DNA of 64,000 nt from Natronomonas marina (lineage in GTDB: Archaea > Halobacteriota > Halobacteria > Halobacteriales > Haloarculaceae): positions 1 to 64,000 of the forward strand of contig NZ_CP101155.1 in the NCBI RefSeq assembly GCF_024298905.1. Direction: 5' to 3'. Under the pieces are notes generated by a model, which searched no databases, was not told the origin of the DNA, and saw nothing but the letters and a program-made list of their open reading frames with translations. Below, in pieces: positions 25,998 through 35,136 of the stretch (positions are counted from its first letter, which is position 1; each line of letters starts with the position of its first letter). The translations under genes were made by a program, and so were the position numbers.

Positions 25998-27647
25998 ATG
26001 GAGGTCATAGATGGATTCCCATCGACTAGTGGAGACGAATATCCGCTCAACACGACAAGATTCATCGAGGCGGCAGCACGAAACGTTCCTGATCGGGAAA
26101 TCGTCTCAGGGACAGGTGAAGACCAGTTCCGGTACACCTACGGAGAGGCGTACGAACGGATGCAGCGCTTGGCCAATGCCCTCGAAGAGTTGGGTGTTGA
26201 GGCCGGAGATCGCGTAGGTGTACTTGCGTGGAATGATCACCGTCACTATGAATGCTATTTCGGTATTCCCGGAACCGGTGCCGTTTTCCTTCAGCTCAAT
26301 CTCCGACTGCATTCAGATCAACTACAGTATGTGTTAAATCACTCGGAACCGCGATTCTTAGTGGTCGACGAATCCCTTCTGGAAGTCGCTGAAGGTGTCG
26401 CCCACGAGGTCAGTTCCATAGAGGGATTCGTCGTCATGACTGATAACGATCTCGACGAGGTCGAAACCGATCTCGAGCCGACGTTCTCCTATGAAGATAT
26501 ATTAACTGAGGCGGAGCCGGAGTACGATTGGCCATACATCGACGAAACATCGGCATACAGTGCCTGCTACACGACTGGAACGACGGGGCGTCCCAAAGGA
26601 GTGTACTATTCCCACCGGAACATCTACCTACACACGATGCAGTTGGCGAACTCCGTCGGTATCTCACATGAGGACTCAGTCGCTCAAATCACGCCGATGT
26701 TCCATGGACAGGGCTGGGGACTGGCCTACGCTGCGACGTACGCTGGCGCAAAGCTCGCGTTCCCGGGCCGATATCAGGCGGAAAATCCCGAACCGCTGGT
26801 TGATCTCATCCGTGACGAGGACGCGACCGTAACAAACGGGGCACCAGCTATTTTTATGCCGATGCTCGATTACATTCGAGATCTCGACGATATCCCGAAC
26901 TGGAACGATCTACAGATGATGTCTGGAGCAACAGAGCCGCCGCTGGACATGATGCAGGGATACAAAGAACTCACGGGGGCAGAGATCGTCCATGCATATG
27001 GCGCAACTGAGACGACCCCGCTGGTAACGATGAACTTCATCAAGCCGTCGCTTGAAGAAGACCTCTCTGAGGAAGAAAAGCTCGATATGCGGCGCAAGCA
27101 GGGACTGACTGTCCCGGGTATCGAGATGAAAATAGTCGATCCTACCACAGGCGAGGAACTGCCACACGACGGTGAATCCGCCGGAGAAATTCTCATCCGT
27201 GGTCCATGGGTGACAAGCAGTTACTATGACGACGACCGAACGGAACATTCGTTCACTGACGATGGGTTCTGGGAAAGCGGCGACGCCGGGGTAATCGATA
27301 AGGAAGGATATCTAAAGATTACTGACCGTATCAAGGATGTTATTAAAAGCGGTGGGGAATGGATTTCGTCTGTCGACATGGAAAACCTCCTCATCGAACA
27401 CCCGAATGTCAGAGACGCGTGCGTTGTTGGCCTTGAACATCCGGAATGGGAAGAGCGCCCATTCGCACTTGTTGAGGTCGAAGACGATTTCAATCGTGAA
27501 GAACTCGATGAAATTCTTTCCCAGCGGTTCGCCGACTGGCAGCTCCCCGATGAAATTGAGTTTACCGATGAAATTCCAAAAACAAGTGTGGGGAAAAACA
27601 ACAAGAAAGTAATCCGCGAAGAGTACGAAGGTCGATATCTCGATTGA
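25998..27647 (+). CDS. AMP-forming acyl-CoA synthetase
   Basis: A 549-residue ANL-superfamily ligase that activates a carboxylic acid to its CoA thioester. Seen: the P-loop YTTGTTGRPKGVYYSHRN (about 190), the A5-type HAYGATETTPLV, the hinge region SGDAGVIDKEGYLKITDRIK, and a C-terminal catalytic Lys in KTSVGKNNKK. The overall sequence resembles medium- or long-chain fatty acyl-CoA ligases; the substrate cannot be told. It is the first gene of a probable operon, 30 nt ahead of an acyl-CoA dehydrogenase. Confidence 0.93.
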   Translation: MEVIDGFPSTSGDEYPLNTTRFIEAAARNVPDREIVSGTGEDQFRYTYGEAYERMQRLANALEELGVEAGDRVGVLAWNDHRHYECYFGIPGTGAVFLQLNLRLHSDQLQYVLNHSEPRFLVVDESLLEVAEGVAHEVSSIEGFVVMTDNDLDEVETDLEPTFSYEDILTEAEPEYDWPYIDETSAYSACYTTGTTGRPKGVYYSHRNIYLHTMQLANSVGISHEDSVAQITPMFHGQGWGLAYAATYAGAKLAFPGRYQAENPEPLVDLIRDEDATVTNGAPAIFMPMLDYIRDLDDIPNWNDLQMMSGATEPPLDMMQGYKELTGAEIVHAYGATETTPLVTMNFIKPSLEEDLSEEEKLDMRRKQGLTVPGIEMKIVDPTTGEELPHDGESAGEILIRGPWVTSSYYDDDRTEHSFTDDGFWESGDAGVIDKEGYLKITDRIKDVIKSGGEWISSVDMENLLIEHPNVRDACVVGLEHPEWEERPFALVEVEDDFNREELDEILSQRFADWQLPDEIEFTDEIPKTSVGKNNKKVIREEYEGRYLD

Positions 27648-27677
27648 CAGCATCTTAGACGACATTCAAACAGGGAT

Positions 27678-28883
27678 ATGACAGGCATTAATTTCGACGT
27701 TGACGAAGAGACGCAGCTCGTATTGAACAGCCTTGATGAGTTTATTGAGCGTGAGGTCGCCCCCTTAGCGAGTGGCCTTGAATCGAAACTTAACAATCCC
27801 ACCTTGGGTCGACGAGCAAACGGTCAACCCACCGAGGAGATACTCGAAGCGATTCAGAGTATTCGTCAAAAGAGTGGTGAGGCGGGGTTTTACGCCATGC
27901 ATATGCCCGAAGAGGTTGGTGGCCAAGGGGTCTCAAAAATAACGTGGTACGCAGTGAAGCGCCACGTCGCTTCGAAGGGACGAGGGCTCTCTGAGCATGT
28001 CCTCAAGGGGCCGGAGGGGCCAAATGCGCTATTGGGTCTTGCTGAGGGTGAACAGGTCGAACGGTACCTCAAGCCAGTCGTGCGTGGTAAGAAATCGACT
28101 GCATTCGGTCAAACTGAACCCGATGTCGGTTCTGACTCACCCTCGATGTCGACCGAAGCTGAAAAGAACGGCGACGAATGGATAATCAACGGCCGAAAGC
28201 AGTGGATTACGAACGCGGCATTCTGCGATTTCGCCCTTGTGCTGGCTCGGACAAAGCCGCTGGCGGAGGTCGATCGGCGATACGATGGTATCACTTGTTT
28301 CATCGTCGAACGCGACGAGTTCGAAGTCGGATCAGTCAACAACGCTATTGGCTTGGAGGGTTGGCAAGCCGAAATCCTTCTGGACGACGTTGCCGTATCT
28401 GAATCACGCGTTCTTGGCCCCAAGCATGGCGCATTTCGAGATGCAATGGAACTATTGACGATGGGTCGACTCGAACTCGGAGCAGAAGCTGTTGGCTACT
28501 CGCAGTATCTGCTTGAGAAGAGCAGGGAGTATGCACGGGAACGTGAGGCGTTCGGGGAGTCCATCGGGTCATTCCAGCAGGTGTCAAGCATGTATGCACG
28601 AGGACGTGCAAAAACGTATATGGCAGACGCTGGGGGCCTACGAACTGCATGGAATCTGGATCAGGGTAATGACATCGTTGAGGATGTCTCGATCTTCCAT
28701 TGGTTCGCGACTAACGCTTTCTGGGAAATTGCGGACAACGCGGTCCAGATTCACGGCGCAAACGGCCTATCAGAGGACAATCCATTTGTTGATCATCTCC
28801 ATCTAGCTAGAGTGCTTCGGATCGTAGAAGGAACTGACGAGATCCAACTCAACACGATCGCTAAGCAAAATGATCTCCTATAG
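27678..28883 (+). CDS. Acyl-CoA dehydrogenase (second copy)
   Basis: A 401-residue acyl-CoA dehydrogenase only distantly like the one at 17.5 kb. Motifs: EEVGGQGVSKITWYAVKRHV, TAFGQTEPDVGSDSPSM, RKQWITNAAFCDFALVLA, REAFGESIGSFQQVSSMYA, IHGANGLSEDNPFVDHLHLA, then RIVEGTDEIQLNTI with the C-terminal Glu region. The FAD-binding loop and active-site end are complete. It probably works on the product of the ligase just upstream, giving a 2-enoyl-CoA for the MaoC protein just downstream. Confidence 0.92.
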   Translation: MTGINFDVDEETQLVLNSLDEFIEREVAPLASGLESKLNNPTLGRRANGQPTEEILEAIQSIRQKSGEAGFYAMHMPEEVGGQGVSKITWYAVKRHVASKGRGLSEHVLKGPEGPNALLGLAEGEQVERYLKPVVRGKKSTAFGQTEPDVGSDSPSMSTEAEKNGDEWIINGRKQWITNAAFCDFALVLARTKPLAEVDRRYDGITCFIVERDEFEVGSVNNAIGLEGWQAEILLDDVAVSESRVLGPKHGAFRDAMELLTMGRLELGAEAVGYSQYLLEKSREYAREREAFGESIGSFQQVSSMYARGRAKTYMADAGGLRTAWNLDQGNDIVEDVSIFHWFATNAFWEIADNAVQIHGANGLSEDNPFVDHLHLARVLRIVEGTDEIQLNTIAKQNDLL

Positions 28884-28893
28884 ACAAAATAAG

Positions 28894-29337
28894 ATGGATT
28901 ATAAATATTACGACGATTTCATCGTCGGCGAAACTCACAAAACCGATGATGTCGAAGTCACCAAGCAGGAAATCCTTGAGTTCGGGCAGAAATACGATCC
29001 GCTTCCGTTCCATATTGACGAAGAGGCAGCAGCGAAAACGCCGTTTAATGGCGTAATCGCCAGTGGACTGCAAACCTTTGCACTCTCCCAGAAACAGGTT
29101 GTCGATAGTTTCTTTCGAGAAAGCCACCTGCTGGGGAGCGTCGGTTTTGACGAAGCAGAGTTCCCGAATCCTGTTCGTCCCGGAGATATACTTTCCACGA
29201 CACTTGAAATCCTTGAGAAGCGCCCATCAAAATCCAATCCTTCCCGAGGACTCGTGACGATTATGCGGAAGGTCGTTAATCAACACGACTCCGTTGTCCT
29301 TCGGGTAACCAATAATGTTCTAGTAGAACGGCAATAG
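28894..29337 (+). CDS. MaoC-family (R)-type enoyl-CoA hydratase-like protein
   Basis: A 147-residue hot-dog-fold protein. KYYDDFIVGETHKTDDVEVT opens the domain; FGQKYDPLPFHIDEEAA holds the Asp-x4-His pair expected for MaoC hydratases, and FNGVIASGLQTFALSQK follows, as in the family. It would hydrate 2-enoyl-CoA or dehydrate 3-hydroxyacyl-CoA. The ATG at 28894 is preferred; one at 28870 overlaps the dehydrogenase by 14 bases. It closes the three-gene operon. Confidence 0.87.
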   Translation: MDYKYYDDFIVGETHKTDDVEVTKQEILEFGQKYDPLPFHIDEEAAAKTPFNGVIASGLQTFALSQKQVVDSFFRESHLLGSVGFDEAEFPNPVRPGDILSTTLEILEKRPSKSNPSRGLVTIMRKVVNQHDSVVLRVTNNVLVERQ

Positions 29338-29434
29338 GAATAGCATGGTTGGTCCACCGTTCTATTCTGAAGGACGGGGTTGTTTAGACACTCGTCAAAA
29401 TACGGTTTAGCGGTCCTATACTCAGCTTTGCACG

Positions 29435-29827
29435 TTAGCGTCGGCGGTTGAGTGAACGAAGAGGTGGTCGATCTCTTCCATAAGGGCCACAATCATCGTT
29501 GTCTCGAACCCACGAGAGAAGGTTGTACACTGCTTCCTTCAGGGAATGTTCGAGGTTCGCTCGAAGCGGATAGACTGTTTTGTCGTCAGCGTAGAAGGCG
29601 TAGATGAGGTCTTGGCCCCAGACAGTATCACCTTCAGCGTGATCGTAGAAGCGGCCAATGCGGGGGACTTCGTCCCCGGCTTTCTCGGTGAAGGTGTCGT
29701 CAAGGATGATGTAACCATCCTTCGACCAGCGCGTTTCACCGTGTTTTTGGAGTTCTTCGAGGCGTTCGTGGTTGAATTGCTGTTCATCCCAGTTGTATTC
29801 AGTCACCGTCTTTGTGAAATTCTTCAC
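29435..29827 (-). pseudogene. Transposase fragment (IS701-like) truncated at both ends
   Basis: NWDEQQFNHERLEELQKHGE, WSKDGYIILDDTFTEKAGDE and DTVWGQDLIYAFYADDKT match the first DDE region (Asp in ILDDT) of haloarchaeal IS701-type transposases. The open frame then runs into unrelated sequence (from about 29580) before stopping, and the natural N-terminus is missing. Its 5' edge at about 29827 abuts the truncated pAgo partner gene, so this insertion probably removed the front of that gene. Confidence 0.65.
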
Positions 29828-29829
29828 TG

Positions 29830-30170
29830 AGCACTACTATCTCGGCCTCTACCCGACAACGGAATTCACCAAAGATGGTCAAGAGTTAGTTTCTGGACAC
29901 CGCAAGAAGTACCTCTCAGATCGGTTCAACCCGGGGAATTTCCCACAGAACAATCGAAAGAGCAGCACCGTCGAAATCTGGTTATCAGAGCTGGCCTTGG
30001 AACAATCTCTAACCCGATTCAAACTGCCGAGCAACCTCCAGACAGTACAAATCCAGCGGGTTGAGGATCTCATTCTAGAGGGCGTTCGACCGCCGGAATC
30101 AGGTGATGAGCGAAATCAACTCGTTGAAAATCAGTTGAAAGGGGCAATCAATCCGGAGGATACAGAATGA
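29830..30170 (+). pseudogene. 3' remnant of the short-Argonaute partner gene
   Basis: About 112 codons (LGLYPTTEFTKDGQELVSGH through TVEIWLSELALEQSLTRFKL) read continuously into an ATGA overlap with the Argonaute gene. The frame enters from transposase sequence with no plausible start codon, so the 5' part has been lost. Short pAgos are normally preceded by a coupled gene carrying an effector domain (SIR2, TIR or nuclease) plus an APAZ domain, so this is probably the end of such a gene. I could not confirm APAZ from motifs. Confidence 0.6.
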
Positions 30171-31588
30171 CAGAGCAAGGTACCTTTGAGATCACTCGTC
30201 TGGAGGAGCCAGAGATCCATTTCAACGGAGGCTCGGACGTTTCTCCGAAGCGTGGGTTGATGGAATACGGACCTCGATTAAAGAATAACGAACATCAAGC
30301 AATCAACGTAGCTGCCATCGGTGATGCCGAATCTATTCGATTGCTTGACGACCTATTCCTTGATTGGAGCACTGTCATTCACCCCGATTTAGACGACGAT
30401 AAGATCCGTCCTTGGCGTATCCCATTTCCTGGGTTGAATTCTCGATCCAACCTGAACACATCAATCGCCTTTCCTGAGCGGTGGCGTTACCGTATTCTGA
30501 AGGGCGAGATCCGGTCGGTGCAGGCACATAATACGAAGGAAGGGAAGTTCCAAGAGTTCCTGAGTTTAGTTCGAGAGGAGATCGATTGGTTATCGGATGA
30601 TGACCCGACACCCGACGTCATCGTTGTGTGCATTCCAGACGGAATCATGGAGGAATTACGAGACGGCAAACACGGTGACGTGATTGTTGGTGGGAAAAAC
30701 CTCCATAGCCAAATCAAGATCGCCGGGATGGAGAATAGCATCCCGACACAACTGATCAAGCCAGAGACGTTGAATACAACGTCTCCGCAGGACAGAGCGA
30801 CGAAAGCATGGAATCTCAGTCTCGGATTGCTCTACAAGGCACAACGAGGGCACCCGTGGAAAACTAAGAAGATGGACCACGGTACCTGCTATGCTGGGCT
30901 CTCGTTTTACCGTGACAAGGATGGAGATGGGAACGTTGTTCGTGCGGCATTAGCGCACGTGTTCGCCAGGAAAGATTATAACATCATCCAGAGCGAGCCA
31001 TTGAAAGACATCTCAGAGGACGAAAACGGGCAACCACACGTCTCGAAAAAGGGAGCTGAGAACATCGCTGAACAGATTGTCAACTACTACAAAAAACGGA
31101 ACCGCGGCTCGGTTCCTGAGCGGATAGTCATTCACAAGTCCTCTCCGTTTTGGGACGAGGAACGCGAAGGCTTCCAGGCCGGTGCGGAAGAGGTCAGATT
31201 GCACGATTATGTTCACATCAGAACCCGTGGGACGGGAGTGAGATTATTCCCGGACGGTGACTTCCCGCCACTTCGAGGAACGTTGCTTTCCGTTCCTGAC
31301 GACGACGTCCACTACCTCTACACCACGGGGTATGTCCCAGAGGTGGCGACCTATGAAGGGAGTAACATTCCTGAACCGATTGAAATCAGACCAGATATCC
31401 AAACCGAGAGCGACTATAAAACACTCTGCGAAGAAATCCTCTTCCTGACGAAGTTAGATTGGAATACATCCGATTTCGCCGTCAAGGAACCGATCACTCT
31501 CAAGGTTCCGCGGAAAGTTAGCAACGTAATCTCTGAACAAGGGATTGACCCTGTTGAAGCCGACAAGCAATATTACTACTATATGTAA
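30167..31588 (+). CDS. Short prokaryotic Argonaute (MID-PIWI)
   Basis: A 473-residue protein with the size and order of a short pAgo. The MID-like half contains PDVIVVCIPDGIMEEL and IPTQLIKPETLN. The PIWI half contains GTCYAGLSFYRDKDGDGN, RIVIHKSSPFWDEEREGF, VRLFPDGDFPPLRGTLLSV, HYLYTTGYVPEVATY and EEILFLTKLDWNTSDFAVKE with a basic, aromatic end. The catalytic Asp positions read Ser (AGLS, IHKSS), so it should be slicer-inactive, as short pAgos are. Such proteins use a guide to sense invading DNA or RNA and trigger a partner effector. Here the partner is truncated, so the system is probably broken or depends on a protein elsewhere. Confidence 0.85.
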   Translation: MTEQGTFEITRLEEPEIHFNGGSDVSPKRGLMEYGPRLKNNEHQAINVAAIGDAESIRLLDDLFLDWSTVIHPDLDDDKIRPWRIPFPGLNSRSNLNTSIAFPERWRYRILKGEIRSVQAHNTKEGKFQEFLSLVREEIDWLSDDDPTPDVIVVCIPDGIMEELRDGKHGDVIVGGKNLHSQIKIAGMENSIPTQLIKPETLNTTSPQDRATKAWNLSLGLLYKAQRGHPWKTKKMDHGTCYAGLSFYRDKDGDGNVVRAALAHVFARKDYNIIQSEPLKDISEDENGQPHVSKKGAENIAEQIVNYYKKRNRGSVPERIVIHKSSPFWDEEREGFQAGAEEVRLHDYVHIRTRGTGVRLFPDGDFPPLRGTLLSVPDDDVHYLYTTGYVPEVATYEGSNIPEPIEIRPDIQTESDYKTLCEEILFLTKLDWNTSDFAVKEPITLKVPRKVSNVISEQGIDPVEADKQYYYYM

Positions 31589-31621
31589 ATTCGTCAAACA
31601 ATAACAGAATCAATATAGACG

Positions 31622-32170
31622 TTACTGTTCGTGATAGATGGTCACCTGCTTCTGGAGATGTTCGAACACATCTTCAGCGATACCAACGTCAGAGGCACCT
31701 GTGACAACTACCTTTCCGTTAGCAAATACCAAAAGGACAGCTGGGTAATCGGCAGGCCGATAGATGAGACCCGGGAATTGTTCAGGCTCATATTCGACCG
31801 ATTCCAGACCTAACGCGATAGAGAGCGTATTCAAATCTACCGGATTATCCAGCTGGGCCGTACAGACCACGTTCTGTACCGTGAATCCTGTTTCAGTCTC
31901 TGCGTCTACGATGTCCAGGTCGGATAGTGACATGAGGAAGGTGTCGTTCGTCTCGTACAACTGTTCGAACGTAGAGCACCCACTGATGATGTATTTCCCA
32001 CTCCGATAAACCGTGATAAGCGGACCACCCTCAACAAGCCGGAGGTAGAGACCATGGTAGTTCGAAGGGTCGTATTCGGTGTACGGCAGATCCAAATCGG
32101 ACTCGACCTCGGCGACGTCGAGTTCCACACCCAAATCTCCCGACCCGACAGCGTTCGCAATAGAGATCAT
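31622..32170 (-). CDS. TBP-like protein in a restriction-type operon
   Basis: A 182-residue protein with the two direct repeats of TATA-binding proteins. Repeat 2 (about 95-182) is nearly canonical: TVQNVVCTAQLDNPVDLNTL, VEYEPEQFPGLIYR and LLVFANGKVVVTGASD, including the Phe positions that contact DNA. Repeat 1 (about 1-90) is diverged: TEYDPSNYHGLYLRL and TVYRSGKYIISGCS. The start overlaps the SNF2-gene stop by four bases (ATGA), making it the last gene of a four-gene operon. It could recruit transcription to the operon or act as the DNA-binding subunit of the complex; both are inference. Convergent with the pAgo gene, 33 nt apart. Confidence 0.85.
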   Translation of the reverse strand: MISIANAVGSGDLGVELDVAEVESDLDLPYTEYDPSNYHGLYLRLVEGGPLITVYRSGKYIISGCSTFEQLYETNDTFLMSLSDLDIVDAETETGFTVQNVVCTAQLDNPVDLNTLSIALGLESVEYEPEQFPGLIYRPADYPAVLLVFANGKVVVTGASDVGIAEDVFEHLQKQVTIYHEQ

Positions 32171-35136
32171 TCGTCCTTTGCCTCTGTAGGAGAGACGACG
32201 TACGCCGCTGTTACTAGTTCCGGTTCTTGGGGAGTAACGTGCTTCTCTTCCTCAAGCCTGGATAGCTCCTCTTCACGTTCTCGTCGGAGACTCTCGAGTT
32301 TCTGCTTCGCGTTCCCAATCGGCGCAGACATATCCGCACCATGCTCAGCCCGCTGTTGGTACTGCTCTAACCGCTCCTCCCACTCTTCGATTTGCTCTTC
32401 GAAGTATCGCTCAGCGTGCTCACGTTTGATTTCGATCTCCCGTTCTCGTTCGGTTCGGGCCTCTTCAGCAAACGACTCAACGTGCGTCCACGCCTCCATC
32501 TCTGCGGCATCGTAGAGGTCCTCAGCCATACTCGAGAGCCGATCAACCTCGTGCGACAACGAGACGTCACTGGGAGCGACCGTCTTCGAGAGTTCGGGAA
32601 CATCCGTCGTTACACTGCCATCCGGGCGAGCGTAGAGGCGAACGAACTTCTCAGTCACCACGTCGCCGGCACCGGAGACGTAGCCAAGGCGGTAATTAAA
32701 CAGGATTCCAGGGGTTCGAGACGCCGTCGCAGCGACCTTCGTCGCAATTTCACCCTGGATCCGGTCGCTGTCCAAGCAGAACTCGATGAGCGACTCGACG
32801 AGAGGATGGTCAAGCGAGATGAACTCGACATCATCCTCCTCCATCGCGATATCCTTGGTAAACGTGGCGCGTGGGTACTGTCGTGCTACCTGATTTCCAC
32901 TCAGCACCTCAGGGACATCCAACTGGAACACGTCCCCTTCCATCCGGGCCGGTCCGGGTCGAACACCCTTAATAGAGCTGCCGAATTCGTCGAAGAACAC
33001 ACGCACGAGCGTCTCGATATCGTCCTCCGACACCTCGCCGTGCTGACTGCGTTCGATCACGTCGAGAATCTCATCGTCTTTGCCGGAGAGGTCGAAACGG
33101 TCGCGAATCAGGAACTCGTTTTCGACGGTCTGAATCGCTTCGCGTTTCTCCTCGATGGTCGCCTCGATATCGGCGACGACACGTTCAGTCGGCTCCCCTT
33201 CAGCGATGGCCGCCATAATCGTCTCGTCCAGGTCGACGTCCTCGAGGACGCGACCGAGGACATCTGAGCGCATCCCGAGGTCCGACTCGATCTGGTTCGT
33301 CTTCTCGATGAGCAGGTTGAGGATCTCGCTCTCGCGGGTATCGGCGAAGAAGAGATTCCGAATCTCGACCGTGTGCTCCTGGCCGTAGCGGTGGAGCCGC
33401 CCCATCCGCTGGTCGATCCTGATGGGATTCCACGGGAGGTCGTAGTTCACCATGATGTGGGCGAACTGGAGGTTGAGTCCCTCCTGTGCGGCGTCGGTGG
33501 CGAGCATCAGGTTGGCCTCCTCCTCGAATTTGCTCATCTCTTCCCGTCGACGGGACTGCTCGAGGTCGCCGTACACCTGGGCGACGTCGTGGTCAGCGAA
33601 GACCCCGTCACGTAGATACTCCAGCGTGTCCGTGTACTCGGTGAAGATCAGGATTTTCTCGTCGGGGTCCTCTGAGAGAATACGGTCGACGAACTGCCGG
33701 AGCAATCGGGCCTTCGAGTCCGTCTCGATGTTCTTGGCCTGCTGCCAGAGCTGTTTCACGCGGTCCAGTTCCTGCTGGACTTGCGACTGATTGAGCGTTA
33801 TCGTGACCGTTTCAAGCGCTTCCTCAACCCGAGCGCGTTCTGCATCGGTCAGCGTCTCCGGTTCGGTACTATACCGCGGAATGAGGTCCTGAACCTCATC
33901 GGGGAGGTCCTCGGCAACGGCGTCGTTCTGAATCGCCCGCATCCGGTTTTCGAGGGACTTCCGAATCGCGTAGATACTCGAGACCAGCCGCTTCTGGTAG
34001 ATGACCATCGTGAACCCCGCCGCCTGGTTCTCCTCTTGCTGGGCGAGGTTGTAGTACTCGCGGATGTACTCGGTGACGTCGTCGTACAGCTTCCGCTCCT
34101 CGCGAGTCATCTCGACCGGGAGTGCCTCGATGTTCTTCTCGGGGAACATTCGGGTCCCGTCGGTCTCGTACATATCGTCCTTCAGACGGCGGATCATCAG
34201 GTCCTCAAGCGCCTCGGGACTGATCTGCGACTCGTGGCTGAAGCGATACGGATCGAGCAGGCTCACGAGGAAGTAGAACTGGTCTGATTTCCCCTTGTGC
34301 GGGGTCCCGGTGAGCAGCAGCAACGCATCGGAGTTGTCAGCGACGGCCTCACCGACTTGGTATCGCTGTGTCCGCTCGATTGAGTCGTCGCTCGACCGTC
34401 TGGCTGTAAGGTGATGGGCCTCGTCGAAGACCGCAACGTCCCACTCCTCGTCGAGATTCTGGAGGGCATCGAGGACGGAGACGCGGTCCGACTCGGGGTC
34501 GTCGGTGGTCTGCTTCGCGAAGTCGATGGAGGTGATGATGAGGTCCTCTTGCTTCCAGACGTTCTGGTTGGGATGGGACTTCCGGTGTGTACGGACCGTC
34601 TCACGGTCGTAGATGACGAAGTTGCGGTCGAACTTTTCGCGCATCTCCTCCTGCCACTGGACGGTCAGCGGGGCCGGCGCGACGATGAGCACCCGGTCGG
34701 CGCGGTCGCGGGCGATGAGCTCCTCGATGACGATCCCGGCTTCGATGGTCTTCCCGAGGCCGACCTCGTCGCCGATGAGGTAGCGGTGGTCGTAGGAGTT
34801 GAGAATCTCGTAGGCGGCTTGGACTTGATAGGGTTCGATCTCGATGCGGTTGCTGGTCAGCGAGAGGAATCGGTCGTACTTGTAGGCGAGATCGAGTCGG
34901 ATCGCCCGCTCCCGAAGATCGTAATGGAGCGGGGCGTCGGATTGGCCGGCTGCGAGCCGGTCGACAAGCGAATCGAGTTTCTCGATGTGAGGGAGGCCGC
35001 TGGGGAGTTTGCGGAGCTGGCCCTCCGAGGTGTAGACATGGAGGAGGTGCCCGCCGTTGGGCCGTTCCTCGATTTTCGTGATTTCTCCACGTCCGCCGGC
35101 GTACTTGACTTGATCGCCGACCTCAAAGTCAGTCAT
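32167..35136 (-). CDS. SNF2-family helicase (DrmD/RapA-like)
   Basis: A 989-residue superfamily 2 translocase. A small SH3/KOW-like start (DQVKYAGGRGEITKIEERP) precedes the ATPase: Walker A DEVGLGKTIEAG (about 127), VAPAPLTVQWQEEM, Walker B DEAHHL (about 239), LTGTPHKG, and the second RecA domain with ILIFTEYTDTLEYLRDG, ATDAAQEGLNLQ and QRMGRLHRYGQ (about 578). A long charged coiled coil occupies about 870-970. It is coupled to the upstream methyltransferase (8-base overlap) and to the downstream TBP-like gene. The pairing recalls DISARM class 1 DrmD plus DrmMI, but no drmA, drmB or drmC is present. Confidence 0.93.
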   Translation of the reverse strand: MTDFEVGDQVKYAGGRGEITKIEERPNGGHLLHVYTSEGQLRKLPSGLPHIEKLDSLVDRLAAGQSDAPLHYDLRERAIRLDLAYKYDRFLSLTSNRIEIEPYQVQAAYEILNSYDHRYLIGDEVGLGKTIEAGIVIEELIARDRADRVLIVAPAPLTVQWQEEMREKFDRNFVIYDRETVRTHRKSHPNQNVWKQEDLIITSIDFAKQTTDDPESDRVSVLDALQNLDEEWDVAVFDEAHHLTARRSSDDSIERTQRYQVGEAVADNSDALLLLTGTPHKGKSDQFYFLVSLLDPYRFSHESQISPEALEDLMIRRLKDDMYETDGTRMFPEKNIEALPVEMTREERKLYDDVTEYIREYYNLAQQEENQAAGFTMVIYQKRLVSSIYAIRKSLENRMRAIQNDAVAEDLPDEVQDLIPRYSTEPETLTDAERARVEEALETVTITLNQSQVQQELDRVKQLWQQAKNIETDSKARLLRQFVDRILSEDPDEKILIFTEYTDTLEYLRDGVFADHDVAQVYGDLEQSRRREEMSKFEEEANLMLATDAAQEGLNLQFAHIMVNYDLPWNPIRIDQRMGRLHRYGQEHTVEIRNLFFADTRESEILNLLIEKTNQIESDLGMRSDVLGRVLEDVDLDETIMAAIAEGEPTERVVADIEATIEEKREAIQTVENEFLIRDRFDLSGKDDEILDVIERSQHGEVSEDDIETLVRVFFDEFGSSIKGVRPGPARMEGDVFQLDVPEVLSGNQVARQYPRATFTKDIAMEEDDVEFISLDHPLVESLIEFCLDSDRIQGEIATKVAATASRTPGILFNYRLGYVSGAGDVVTEKFVRLYARPDGSVTTDVPELSKTVAPSDVSLSHEVDRLSSMAEDLYDAAEMEAWTHVESFAEEARTEREREIEIKREHAERYFEEQIEEWEERLEQYQQRAEHGADMSAPIGNAKQKLESLRREREEELSRLEEEKHVTPQEPELVTAAYVVSPTEAKDE

